In this document: piece after piece, positions 29,741 through 40,300 of the stretch
How positions within the stretch are numbered: position 1 is the stretch's first letter
Layout: every line of letters begins with the position of its first letter
NCBI RefSeq assembly: GCF_022921055.1
Contig: NZ_CP095061.1
Location: 5,185,501-5,249,500 of the forward strand
Origin: Hymenobacter volaticus
GTDB lineage: Bacteria; Bacteroidota; Bacteroidia; Cytophagales; Hymenobacteraceae
Reading direction: 5' to 3'
DNA: 64,000 nucleotides
Made by a program: the position numbers and the translations under genes
Notes under the pieces: model-generated
The model's database searches: none
What the model was told of the DNA's origin: nothing
The model's input: the letters and a program-made list of their open reading frames with translations, nothing else

Positions 29741-30841
29741 ATGTTGCTCTCGATTATCTTTTTGGGCTTGTTTTTCGGGCTCTTTATTGTGTTTCTGGTG
29801 TTGTTGCTGCTCGCCAAACCGACCCCGGCTGGTACCAAAGCCCGGCCCCGAGTAAGCATTCTGATTGCGGCGCGCAACGAAGAAGCGACCATCGAGCGGT
29901 GCCTTACTTCCCTAACCCGCCTCAACTACCCATCGGAGTTGATGGAAATCCTGATTGCCGATGATGCGTCTACCGACAACACGGCGGCCGTTGTGGCGCA
30001 CTTCATCAAAGACAAGCCGCAGTTCCAGCTGCTGAGCGTGCGGCACCGCTTGGGCACGGCTCGCGGCAAAAGCAACGCCTTGGCTCACCTCTGCCGCGCC
30101 GCCACCACCGACTACTTTCTGCTCACCGACGCCGACATGGCTCTTGCGCCCGAATGGGTGGAAACCATGCTGGCTGCCACCGAAACCAACAACGTGGGCG
30201 TCGTGACGGGCATTACCACCGCCAACAGCACTGTGTTTGGCCGCCTCCAGGGCCTCGACTGGCTGTTTGGCCTCAACGTCATTCGGTTACTATCTGACAC
30301 CGGCGTACCGGTTACATCGGTTGGCAACAACATGCTTGTTACGCGGGCAGCCTACGAGTCCATTGGCGGCTATGAGGCATTGGCTTTTAGCATCACGGAA
30401 GATTTGCAACTCTTCTCCAAGATTGTCGCGCAAGGGTGGGGCTTCCGCAACCTCTGCGACCCACGCATACTAGGCGTAACGGTACCGCAACCCACCATGC
30501 GCCATTTGCTTTGGCAGCGTAAGCGTTGGATGAAAGGCGCTGTCCGGCTCCCTAGCCAACTTTCGTTGTTGTTTGGGGCCTACGGTATCTTCTACCCCTT
30601 TTTGTTTTGGCCTGGTTTGCATACTCCCCTTTTTATGCTTGGGGTATACGCCGCTAAGATTCTGTGTCAGACGCTGTTCCTGGCCATCACGCTCCGGCAA
30701 GTAGGCCGCCGCGAATCGTTGGGGCTGCTGTTGCTTTACGAGCCCTACCTCTGCGTCATGTCGCTGGCCGTGATTGGCTACACCCTTTGGCCCGGCTATA
30801 TCCAATGGAAGCAGCGCCGTTACCAGTGGGCTGAAGGTTGA
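29741..30841 (+). CDS. Family 2 glycosyltransferase, membrane-bound
   Basis: A 366-residue processive-type GT2. An N-terminal membrane helix (residues 1-26) is followed by the catalytic domain: SILIAARNEEATIERCL, ADDASTDNT, TDADM (metal-binding DxD), TEDLQLF, and QRKRWMKG (the QxxRW-type motif). Two or three C-terminal membrane helices follow. This architecture makes or extends surface polysaccharide or glycolipid; the donor and acceptor are unknown. It is a single-gene unit with terminators on both sides. Confidence 0.88.
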   Translation: MLLSIIFLGLFFGLFIVFLVLLLLAKPTPAGTKARPRVSILIAARNEEATIERCLTSLTRLNYPSELMEILIADDASTDNTAAVVAHFIKDKPQFQLLSVRHRLGTARGKSNALAHLCRAATTDYFLLTDADMALAPEWVETMLAATETNNVGVVTGITTANSTVFGRLQGLDWLFGLNVIRLLSDTGVPVTSVGNNMLVTRAAYESIGGYEALAFSITEDLQLFSKIVAQGWGFRNLCDPRILGVTVPQPTMRHLLWQRKRWMKGAVRLPSQLSLLFGAYGIFYPFLFWPGLHTPLFMLGVYAAKILCQTLFLAITLRQVGRRESLGLLLLYEPYLCVMSLAVIGYTLWPGYIQWKQRRYQWAEG

Positions 30842-30860
30842 GTTGCCTGCTGTAGATAGT

Positions 30861-30907
30861 CATAAAAAAGAAGCCCTGGCGCATATTGCCAGGGCTTCTT
30901 TTTTATG
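30861..30907. terminator. Terminator after the GT2 gene
   Basis: Perfect 20-bp stem (30861-30880 with 30888-30907), 7-base loop, A run on the left and T run on the right; it can serve both strands. Confidence 0.85.
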
Positions 30908-30947
30908 ACTCACTGAAAGTAGTTGCTGCATATACATTCTACTCATC

Positions 30948-31047
30948 CGTCATGCTGAGCGGAGTCGAAGCATCTCGCTAGTATGGTAAACCGTGATGAA
31001 TGCTCAACGTCAACACGCGAGATGCTTCGACTGCGCTCAGCATGACG
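30948..31047. repeat. Interspersed palindromic element, copy 2
   Basis: Same terminal inverted repeats as the other copies: left arm starts CGTCATGCTGAGCGGAGTCG, right arm ends GCGCTCAGCATGACG. It sits between convergent genes, next to a terminator. Confidence 0.85.
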
Positions 31048-31114
31048 TGTACTGTGCCAATAGTAACACACCAGACATTTCAACAAGTGAAGGTTAGATC
31101 TTATGGGGTATTAT

Positions 31115-32815
31115 CTATTTGCTAGCTAGGCTTTTCTCGCGGGTAGCCTTGAACTCGGAGCCGGGCTTCCACTTGGGAAAGGTGCTTTCTTCGGCGAGGC
31201 GCTGGCCAATGCGGAAGAGTAGGCGCGCATCCTGCTCCATGCCGCGCAAATCCCACTTGGGGTCGTACTCGTCGGAGGGCTGGTGGTAGTTTTTGGCGGT
31301 GTAGGCTTGCATCTGTTGGGCGGCATACTCCTTGCCGCGGGCACGGCTGTCGAAGGCACCTTTGGCATCAAGAGCAGGCACGCCCACGAAGGCAAAGCTG
31401 AAGTGGTCGGAGCGGTAGAAGCTGCCTTTTTCGGGGTGCTGGTCGGGCAGGATGTAGCGGTTCTGCTCTTTGGCCGCGTCGCGGGCGTAGTCGTCTAGTT
31501 CGGACTGGCCGTAGCCGATAACTGTTAGGTCGCGCATGGGACCAAAGGCGGCTAGGGCGTCCATGTTCAAATCAGCCACCGTTTTCTTGAGCGGGAACAC
31601 GGGGTGAGCAGCATAGTAGGCCGAACCTAGCAGGCCTTGCTCTTCACCAGTCACGGCCAGAAACACAATGCTCCGGCCGGGCGCTTTGGGTAGCTGCGTG
31701 TACGCTTTAGCAATACTCAACAGCGCAGCGCAGCCACTGGCGTTGTCCACGGCACCGTTGTGGATGGAGTCGCCGTTGATGGCCGCCCCAATGCCGAGGT
31801 GGTCCCAATGCGCGGAGTAGATAATGTACTCGTCGACGCGGGTGGAGCCGGGCAGCACGGCCAGTACGTTTTTGGAGGCGGTGCGGCGCAGCTTGTTTTT
31901 CACGCTCGTGCTCATGGCAAGGCCACCAAGTGTACGGGCCTTGAAACCGGGCTTATTGGCCGCGGCATAGGCTTCCTCGTACGACTGCCCGGCGGCCGTA
32001 AACATCTTCTTAGCGGCATCCAACGTCATCCAGCCTTCAATCACACATTTGCTAGCGCCCTTATCGGCGCGCTGCGGCCGGAGTTTGGCCCCGGAGTAGC
32101 TGCTTTGCACCACCGACCACGGATAGGCGGCCGGCTCGGTATCGTGCACGATAATCAGGCCGGCGGCGCCTTGGCGGGCGGCTTCCTCATATTTGTAAGT
32201 CCAGCGGCCGTAGTAGGTCATGGCCCTGCCCTTGAAATGGGTGGTGTCGTTGCCGGCGTTACCGGGGTCATTGACAAGTACCACCACGGTTTTGCCTTTC
32301 ACATCCAGGCCCGCGTAGTCGTTCCACTTGTATTCGGGCGCGACCACGCCGTAGCCGGCAAACACCATTTCCGAGTTTTGCAACGCCACGGCGGGCTTTT
32401 CCTGCTCCGTGAAAGCCACATAATCGGTTTTGTAGTTGAGCGTGATGGGGCCGCCTTTACCGCCACTTATTTGCATAGTGGGGGCCGGCTGGCCCGTAAT
32501 TTCCACCAAGGGCACGTTTTGGAAATAAGTACCATCGGGGCCGGGCTTCAACCCAAGCTTTCGAAACTGGTCGGTGAGGTAGGCCACCGTTTTCTCTTCG
32601 CCTACCGTGAACGGCTTGCGGCCCTGAAACTCATCGGAAGCTAATATCTTGGTTTGCTCACCGATGTAAGCCGCCGTAATCCCATCGGGCGGCGAAACAA
32701 TAGTGGTATCGGTAGGAGCGGCGGCCGTGCCCCCAGCTTCCGACGACGAAGTGGACTTGCTCTGGCAGCCGGCTAGTGCCGCGAGTACCAGCAGACAGGA
32801 AACAGAAATGCGCAT
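31115..32815 (-). CDS. M28-family metallopeptidase lipoprotein
   Basis: A 566-residue lipoprotein (lipobox LAALAGC) and zinc exopeptidase of family M28, likely anchored in the periplasm or outer membrane. A PA domain occupies about residues 145-290 (FAGYGVVAPEYKWNDYAGLDVKG is split over its start). The peptidase core follows with the two-zinc ligands: His and Asp in SAHWDHLG, Asp in GAVDNASG, Glu pair in TGEEQGLLGS, Asp in DLNMDA and the late His in KNYHQPSDEYD. All key residues are present. It probably trims peptides for nutrition; the exact specificity is unknown. Confidence 0.92.
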   Translation of the reverse strand: MRISVSCLLVLAALAGCQSKSTSSSEAGGTAAAPTDTTIVSPPDGITAAYIGEQTKILASDEFQGRKPFTVGEEKTVAYLTDQFRKLGLKPGPDGTYFQNVPLVEITGQPAPTMQISGGKGGPITLNYKTDYVAFTEQEKPAVALQNSEMVFAGYGVVAPEYKWNDYAGLDVKGKTVVVLVNDPGNAGNDTTHFKGRAMTYYGRWTYKYEEAARQGAAGLIIVHDTEPAAYPWSVVQSSYSGAKLRPQRADKGASKCVIEGWMTLDAAKKMFTAAGQSYEEAYAAANKPGFKARTLGGLAMSTSVKNKLRRTASKNVLAVLPGSTRVDEYIIYSAHWDHLGIGAAINGDSIHNGAVDNASGCAALLSIAKAYTQLPKAPGRSIVFLAVTGEEQGLLGSAYYAAHPVFPLKKTVADLNMDALAAFGPMRDLTVIGYGQSELDDYARDAAKEQNRYILPDQHPEKGSFYRSDHFSFAFVGVPALDAKGAFDSRARGKEYAAQQMQAYTAKNYHQPSDEYDPKWDLRGMEQDARLLFRIGQRLAEESTFPKWKPGSEFKATREKSLASK

Positions 32816-32978
32816 ACGACAGAATAGATGGAGAAATAGGCAACAAAAGTTGCCCGCACCCCAAGGTGTCGAAAATGTCGCAAATGATAGAAACGGAACT
32901 GCTTATACCTCGCAGCAGCACTGCGCTAACTACTTGAACAACAGATGCTGTAGTTGCCGATAAGGCCTGGCAATCTAC

Positions 32979-33392
32979 TTATGAGCGGCTCTGCAACCAC
33001 TCTTGCGCGGCTTGCTCTTCCGTGAAAACCCGCATGGCCATGCTGTCGGACACCGAATCAGTGGCCATTTCTTCGGCCAAACGCTGGCTTAGCGTCTCGG
33101 CGTGGTAGGGCAGCACGAGGTAGGCGAGGCAAGGCCGAACGCCGGGAAGTGCGCTGGTTAGCTGCTCGCGGAAGGAAGTAACCACCCAACGAAAATCGAT
33201 GGGGTCGGCCAAGCCGCGGCTGCGCAGGTCAACCAGCCAGCGCCCTACCTTCTCGCGCTGCGCTAATTCGAGTGCTGCTTGATACCCGCTCCGGTGCTCC
33301 TCGGAAGTAGCCGGACGAGTCCAACGCAAGAACACCTGGCCCAAATCGGGGCGGTGAGAAAGGAGCAAGTATTCGAGGTTGGTAACGAGCAT
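32979..33392 (-). CDS. Small STAS/SpoIIAA-like protein
   Basis: A 137-residue soluble protein with the alpha/beta pattern of STAS or SpoIIAA-like domains: LVTNLEYLLLSHRPD, then KVGRWLVDLRSRG, then the strand and helix region CLAYLVLPY, and a final FTEEQAAQEWLQS. The same plan recurs in the protein at 53548-53952. The frame is open to 33413, but a TATATTTG element on this strand at 33411-33418 would overlap that start, so ATG 33392 is preferred. The family is known in Bacteroidota but without a clear function. Confidence 0.65.
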   Translation of the reverse strand: MLVTNLEYLLLSHRPDLGQVFLRWTRPATSEEHRSGYQAALELAQREKVGRWLVDLRSRGLADPIDFRWVVTSFREQLTSALPGVRPCLAYLVLPYHAETLSQRLAEEMATDSVSDSMAMRVFTEEQAAQEWLQSRS

Positions 33393-33410
33393 GACAGCAG
33401 CAAAATCCAG

Positions 33411-33418
33411 CAAATATA
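33411..33418 (-). promoter_or_regulatory. Promoter -7 element for the STAS-like gene
   Basis: Reads TATATTTG on the minus strand, fitting TAnnTTTG, 18 bases before the ATG at 33392. Confidence 0.4.
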
Positions 33419-33673
33419 AGTGCCAATCTTATTAGTTAAGCTACGTTTGTCTTTATGAATTTGTAATGAAGTAACTATTTTTTACAATATTCATATCCTT
33501 TGGGACCCAGACCGGTAGTTTACCTTTCATCTTTTCATTGGAATTACTGTTGGTCTGAGTGAGAAAGATAGACTTAAGCTGCTTTGCGCGCCGTGCGTCT
33601 TTTTGGATTTGGGTGCGTCTATCTAGCTCTTAACTTCACGATTACGTTTTCATTTTTCTTTTAGTAATACCAT

Positions 33674-36600
33674 ATGATCTTGAAATCTATTTGGCTGCTT
33701 GGCCTTGGGATTGCCTTAGCGCTGCCGCCCGCCACGGCTCAACAGAAACCAGCAGCCAAACCTACTGCTACCACTACCGGCGGCACGCGCCTGGTTGAGA
33801 AAGTGATTCGCAAAGGCACCGAACTAGTAATTCCGTACGAAAAGTACGTGCTGTCCAACGGCCTGACCCTGCTCATTCACGAAGACCATTCCGACCCGCT
33901 GGCCCACGTTGATGTGACGTACCACGTAGGTTCGGCACGTGAGCAGATCGGCAAATCGGGGTTTGCTCACTTCTTCGAGCACATGATGTTTCAGGGTTCC
34001 GACCACGTAGGCGACGAGCAGCACTTCAAGATTGTATCCTCGGCGGGCGGCACGCTCAACGGCACCACCAACCGCGACCGGACCAACTATTTCGAGACTA
34101 TTCCGAACAACCAAGTCGAAACGGCGCTCTGGCTAGAAGCCGACCGCATGGGCTTTTTGCTAGATGCCGTAACGCAACAAAAGTTTGAGGTACAGCGCTC
34201 CACCGTGAAAAACGAACGGGGCCAGAACTATGATAACCGCCCGTACGGTCTCGCCGGCGAGAACATCGCCAAAACGCTTTACCCGTACGGTCACCCCTAC
34301 AGCTGGCTCACCATTGGTTACCTCGAAGACCTAGACCGGTCGGACGTTAATGACCTGAAAAACTTCTTTCTGCGCTGGTACGGTCCCAACAATGCTACTA
34401 TCACGGTGGGTGGCGACGTGAAGCCAGCCGAAGTGGTGAAAATGGTAGAGAAATACTTCGGGCCCATCAACCGGGGGCCAGCCGTGCAGAACATGAAGCT
34501 GCCCGAACCGGTGCTGACGGCTGACCGCTACGTGAGCTACGAAGACAATGTGCGCTTTCCGATGCTGCAAATGGTGTTTCCCACCGTGCCGCAGTACCAC
34601 CCCGACGAAGTGGCTATTGACGCCCTGGCTGAAATCATAGGCGGTGGTAAAACGTCGTTGCTCTACAAGAACCTCATCAAGACGCAGAAGGCGGTGCAGG
34701 CGCAGGCCTACCACCCCACCTCGGAGCTAGCCGGCGAATTCACCATCACTAGCTTGAGCTTACCAGGCAAAGGGCTCGACAGCATGGAAGTGCTGGTGCG
34801 CCGCACCCTGGCCGAGTTCGAGCGCAACGGCGTTACCGACGACGATGTAGCCCGCTTCAAAGCCAGCCGCGAAACCGACCTCATCAATGGCCTGAGCAGC
34901 GTAAGCGGAAAAGTAAGCCAATTGGCTTCGTTCCAAACCTTTACGGGCAACCCAAACCGGCTACCACAGGAACTGCAAAAACTGCGCGCCCTCACGAAAG
35001 CCGACGTGCTGCGCGTCTACAACAAGTATGTGAAAGGTAAGCACGCCGTAGTACTGAGCGTAGTGCCCAAGGGCTCTGGCAACTTAGTAGCCAAAGCCAA
35101 CAACTTCACGCCTAGCAAAGAAGGCTACCAAGCCCCGAAAGACGACTATTCGGGTTTGAAATACGCCAAGGCTACGGATAGCTTCGATAGGAGCAAGCAG
35201 CCCAAGAGCGGCACGAATCCGGTGGTGCAAGTACCTGCTGTGTGGCGCGAAGACTTCGAGAACGGCCTGCGGGTAATGGGCAACCGTAACACCGAAATTC
35301 CGACCGTAACGATGTTGCTGACATTGCGCGGCGGCCACCGCCTAGAGCAAGCCAACCCCAACAAAGCCGGCGTAGCAGCCCTTACGGCCGCCATGCTCAA
35401 CGAAGGCACGCAGAGATACACCGGCGAGCAGTTCTCCGCCGCCCTCGACCGCCTCGGCAGTATCATCCAGGTATACGGTGGCGACGACAATACGCAGATA
35501 GTCGTAAGCAGCCTCACCAAAAACTTGCCTGCCACGCTGACCCTGCTAGAGGAAGTGCTACTGCACCCACGTTTCGATCAAGCTGATTTCGATAGGGTGA
35601 AAAAGCAGACGCTGGAAGGAATTGCCAACCAGAACACGCAGCCCGTAGTCATTGCCAACAAAACCTATTCACGCCTGCTCTACGGCCCCACCGACATCAT
35701 GAGCGTGCCGGTGTCGGGCACGACTACCACGGTGCAGAGCATCACGCTCGACGACGTAAAGCAGTTCTACGCCCAGAACTACGCGCCCAATGTGAGCTAC
35801 CTCACGCTGGTAGGCGACGTGGACCAGAAGACGGTGGTGCCGCGCATGGCCTTCCTCAAGTCGTGGAGCCGCAAGAACGTGACGCTGCCCGCCGGCCAGC
35901 CGGCCTCGCAGCCCGACAAGACGCGCATCTACTTTGTAAACAAAGACAAGGCCGCGCAGTCGGAAATCCGGGTGGGCTACCTAACCAACTTGCCCTACGA
36001 TGCCACCGGCGACTACTACCGTGCTTACCTGGCTAACTACATCTTGGGGGTGCCTTCAACTCGCGCATCAATCTGAACTTGCGCGAAGACAAAGGCTACA
36101 CCTACGGTGCCCGTTCTGGCTTCCAGAGTTCCCGCTACGTGGGTCCGTTCACGGCACAAGCCGGCGTCCGGGCCGATGCCACGGCACCCTCGGTGAAGGA
36201 GTTCATGAGCGAAATCAAGAACTACCGCAACGGCGCCACCGACGAAGAACTGCAGTTCCTTCAAGCGTCGGTAGGCCAGCAAGATGCGCTTCGCTATGAA
36301 ACCGGCCAGCAGAAAGCGGCCTTCTTGGGCCGCCTGCTCGAGTACGATCTGCCCAACGACTATGTGCGGCAGCAAAGCGAAATCTTGAAGAACCTGAAGC
36401 GCGAAGACCTGCAAGCCAGCGCCCAGAAGTACCTGCCCGCCGACAACATGTACATTGTGGTAGTCGGCGACCGGGCCAAGGCTTTCCCTGGCTTAACTGA
36501 GCTAGGCTACGAAGTGGTAGAACTCGACTTGGAAGGCAAAACGGTAACGGCTCCGGCCGCTGCGGCAACAGCCCCCGCCGCAACTCCGGCGCCCGAGGCG

Positions 36601-36705
36601 GCTACTGCTGAGAAGATGAAAATGGTGACCAAGGACGCCAAAGGCAAAAAAGAGAAGCGCAAGCAGAAAACCAACGAGGATGGTACTGCTGGCAAAGGCA
36701 AATAA
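33674..36705 (+). CDS. Double-domain M16 metallopeptidase (frameshifted in this sequence)
   Basis: Secreted pitrilysin-family zinc peptidase of about 1010 residues with two M16 units. The signal peptide is residues 1-22. The inverted zinc motif is HFFEH (His99, Glu102, His103) in GFAHFFEHMMFQG, with Glu181 in VKNERGQNYDNR as third ligand. The second, inactive-type M16 half starts near residue 515 (WREDFENGLRVMGN). Frames 33674-36076 and the one ending 36705 join when one G is added to the G5 run at 36046-36050, restoring NYILGGAFNSRINLNLRED. The C-terminal 55 residues are an Ala/Pro then Lys-rich tail. The break is probably a sequencing error. Confidence 0.9.
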
Positions 36706-36734
36706 CTGCTACTAGCTACTTCTCAAGCAAGCAA

Positions 36735-36766
36735 AAGCCCGGTTCGGAAACGAGCCGGGTTTTTTG
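36735..36766 (+). terminator. Terminator after the M16 peptidase
   Basis: AAGCCCGGTTCG pairs with CGAGCCGGGTTT around a GAAA tetraloop, with a T6 run following. Confidence 0.85.
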
Positions 36767-36902
36767 TTTCGAGAAACGTATAAGCCACGCACTTCTCCTC
36801 CTTTCTCGTTTGTCTAGTGCTACATTAGATTTATAAGAGCATCTGGTTATCCCATCTGCTAAGCCTGGCCAAGTCTCTCGAATGCTGACAGTAAATTGGA
36901 AC

Positions 36903-37113
36903 TGTCATGCTGAGCTTGTCGAAGCATCTCGCTCGAATCGTTGGATTGGCTCTACAACGTCAGCACGCGAGATACTTCGGCTTCGCTGCACTACGCTCAG
37001 TATGACGGTTTGCGTGGCAATGACTTCGAGCGAGATGCTTCGTTATATTACGCTTAGCGTAGCGGTCTGATTATATTGATAACGCCAGACACTTCGACTT
37101 CGCTCAGCAGGAC
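36903..37113. repeat. Interspersed palindromic element, copy 3, with a degenerate extension
   Basis: A copy with diverged right arm (36904-37007: left arm GTCATGCTGAGCTTGTCGAA, right arm ending CGCTCAGTATGACG) followed by broken arm pieces to 37113. These include GAGCGAGATGCTTCG at 37028 and GACTTCGCTCAGCAGGAC near 37095. It occupies most of the 680-base gap between the M16 peptidase and the DUF4175 gene; the remaining 37114-37388 is AT-rich with no gene seen. Confidence 0.75.
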
Positions 37114-37388
37114 AAATGCTTTAGTAACTTGACTTAGACAATTTGATGCTTTTGTAGATGGATAATGTATTGAGTTAAATAAGCCTTTAAAATTTCGTAT
37201 TACTCGTAACAAGAACCTTTAAGTACTTAGCAGCTAGCTTGATTTAGTGCCTGAACTCCATTAGCTGAAGCGTGTTGTACACTCACCGGAACCGGCCGGG
37301 GGCAAACCCGGTTCTATCGGCGGGGGCATGCAGCCTGTACGCTTATTCTGTATCTTTCCCAGGCTGTAAATGGCCTTTGGATTATAGT

Positions 37389-40300
37389 ATGCCTGTGTCG
37401 CAAGAATCAACTTCTACCTCCACGGCTTTGCGGGAAGTGCTGGCCCGCCTCGAAGCCTTTAAGCGCAAGTTTTACCTGTCTCTACTGGTGCGCGGTGCGC
37501 TGGTGGCCGGGGCCTTGCTGCTCAGTTTGTTTCTGGTACTGAATACGCTCGAATATTTCCTCTACCTGCCCACGTGGGTACGCGGTGGCTTGTTGTTCGG
37601 CTTTTTAGGACTGGCTATCTACGCTTTCATGCGCTGGATTTGGCAGCCGCTAGCAGCTCTCACCAACCTGCGCCGCCTGCTCTCCGACGAGCAAGCGGCG
37701 TTGCGCGTAGGTGAGATTTTTCCTGACATTCAAGACAAGCTGCTGAACGCGCTGCAACTGCAAGACAAAGCCCAAGGCAATGCCCTGATTGCGGCCAGCT
37801 TAGAGCAACGCGCAGGTCAACTGGCTGGTTTTCGGTTCGAGGAAGGCATCGATATTCAGAAGCAAACCAAACCGCTCTGGAAATACGTGGCTATTCCGGC
37901 GGCCGCTATTATGCTGGTGCTGCTGGTGTATCCGGCCTTATTTGTGCAGGGTACCGAACGGCTACTGAACTACCGCCAGAAGTACGCGCCCCCGGCGCCG
38001 TTTGCGTTTGTGGTGGAAAACAAAGACCTCACAGCTTTCCAAGGCGAAGATTTCAAGCTGGATGTGCGCGTGGAAGGGGAGGTACTGCCCAACGAAATCA
38101 GCATTGTGTATGGAGGCCGCGAGCGGCGCCTTACCAAAGAGCAAGGCAACCACTTCACCTACCAGTTTCAGCAGCTCCAGCGCGACGTGCAGTTCCAGCT
38201 TAGCGCTGCCAACGTCGTATCCAACGACTACGATCTGACTTTGCGCCAGCGCCCCAATCTGCGCGACTTCTCGGTGCAAGTGACGTACCCTGCCTACATC
38301 GGCAAGCCCGCCGAAACCATCCGCAACACCGGCAACCTCACAGTGCCGGAGGGCAGCACCGTTCGTTGGCAGTTTGCCACCCAGGCAACCGACCAGCTGC
38401 AACTGCTTTTCAAAGGCCCTGACGAAACCGTAACGGCTCAGGCGGCCGGCGAAGATTTTACGGCCTCGCGCAAAGTAATGCGCACCCAGAATTACGCGGT
38501 GCGTCTGCAAAATCCAGCCAGCCTCAATCGCGACCCTATCGAGTACCAGCTCACCGCCATTCCCGACCAGATTCCGGAAATCACCTTGGAGAGCTTCTCC
38601 GATACCACCTCCCTGCGCTACCTTGCGCTCGGTGGGTCGGTGCGCGACGACTACGGCCTTTCGCGCTTGCAGCTGCACTACCGCATCACCAGTAAGGGTC
38701 GGCCTAATGCTGCGTTTCAAGCTCGGGCGCTGCCCTTGACCGGCAATACGGCTCAAACCTATGCTTACCAGTGGGATTTGCGCCCACTCAAAATGCAGCC
38801 CGGCGACCGGCTCGAATACTTCGTGCAAGTGTGGGACAACGACGGCGTGCACGGCCCCAAGTCGGCTAAGACGCGGGCGGCGGAGTTCCGCTTGCCAAGC
38901 CGCCAGGAGTTGCGCGAGCAGCTGAATTCGCAGTCGGAGTCGGTGCAGAGCCAGCTTAGCAAATCGGCCGAGCAAAGCAAGAAGCTGGAGCGTGAACTGG
39001 CCAAGAGCCAGGATAAGCTTAAGACCAAGCGCGACCTGAACTTCCAGGACCGCAAGCAGCTCCAGGATATGCTCGAGCAGAAGCAGCAGATGGATCAGCA
39101 GATGGCGGATATGAAGAAAATGTTCGACGAGCTAACCCAGAAGCAAGACGAGCTAGACCCGAAGAGCCAGGAGCTGGCCGAGAAAGCCAAGGAGTTGCAA
39201 AAGTTGATGGAAAGCCTGCTCGACCCGGAAACCAAGAAGCTGTACGAGGAGCTGCAAAAACTGCTGGAAAAGCAGCAGGACATGACACAGCCCGACATGC
39301 AGAAGCTGATGCAACAGCTCGAAAACAAGGAAAACACCTTGCAGAAAGAGCTAGAGCGGGCCCTCGAAATGTTCAAGCAGTTGCAGTTCGAGCAGAAGCA
39401 GGAGGAAACCCTGGATAAGCTGCAAGAACTAGCCAAAGAGCAAGAAAAGCTGGCCGAGGAAACGCAGAAAAACGACAAGGAAAACGCCGACAACAAAGAG
39501 AGCAAACAGCAGCAACAGCAGAAGCAAGAAGACCTAAAGCAGCAGCAGCAGCAAAACCAGCAACAGTTCGACGAGCTGAAGAAAGACCTGCAAGACCTGA
39601 AGAAAATGGACGACCAGCTCGGCAACGAGAACGAGGCCGACGAGATGAAGCAGGACCAGCAACAAGTCGACGAGCAGATGGAAGAAAGTGAGCAGCAGCT
39701 CTCGAAAAACCAGAACAAGAAAGCCAGTCAGAGCCAGCAGCAAGCCGCCAAAGGCATGAAGCAGATGGCCCAGAAGATGCAGAATCAGATGAGCGAGGAA
39801 GAGCAGGATCAGCAGCAGGAAAACATCGACGACCTGCGCGACATCCTCGAAAACTTGATAAAGCTCAGCTTCGACCAGGAAGGTCTCGCCAAAGATTTCC
39901 GTAAAGTTGACCAGTCTGACCCGCGGTTTGTGCAGCTTGGCCAGCAGCAGCGTAAGCTCAAAGACGACGCCCGTGTGGTGCAAGATTCATTGTATTCGTT
40001 GGCCAAGCGTGCTTTCCCGATTCAAAGCTTCGTAACCCGCGAGGTAGGAGAGATGAACGGCCGCATGGACGAGTCATTGGAGCAAATACGGCAGCGCAAT
40101 GTGAGCCGCGCCACCGCCAGCCAGCAGCAGGCCATGACCAGCATGAACAACCTAGCCCTGATGCTCAACTCGGCGCTGCAACAGATGCAGCAAGAGCAGC
40201 GCGAGAGCATGAGCCAGCAGCAGTCCGGCGACGGCAAACCTGGCAAGAGCAAAAAGAAAGGCAAGCAGTCGGGCGACGGCCAATCGGGCCGTATGGGCAA

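Noticed and set aside
37962..39718. Long open frames on the minus strand opposite the DUF4175 gene
   Set aside because: They mirror the Gln/Lys-rich coding bias of the true gene and give Ser/Phe/Cys- or Leu-rich translations without motifs.
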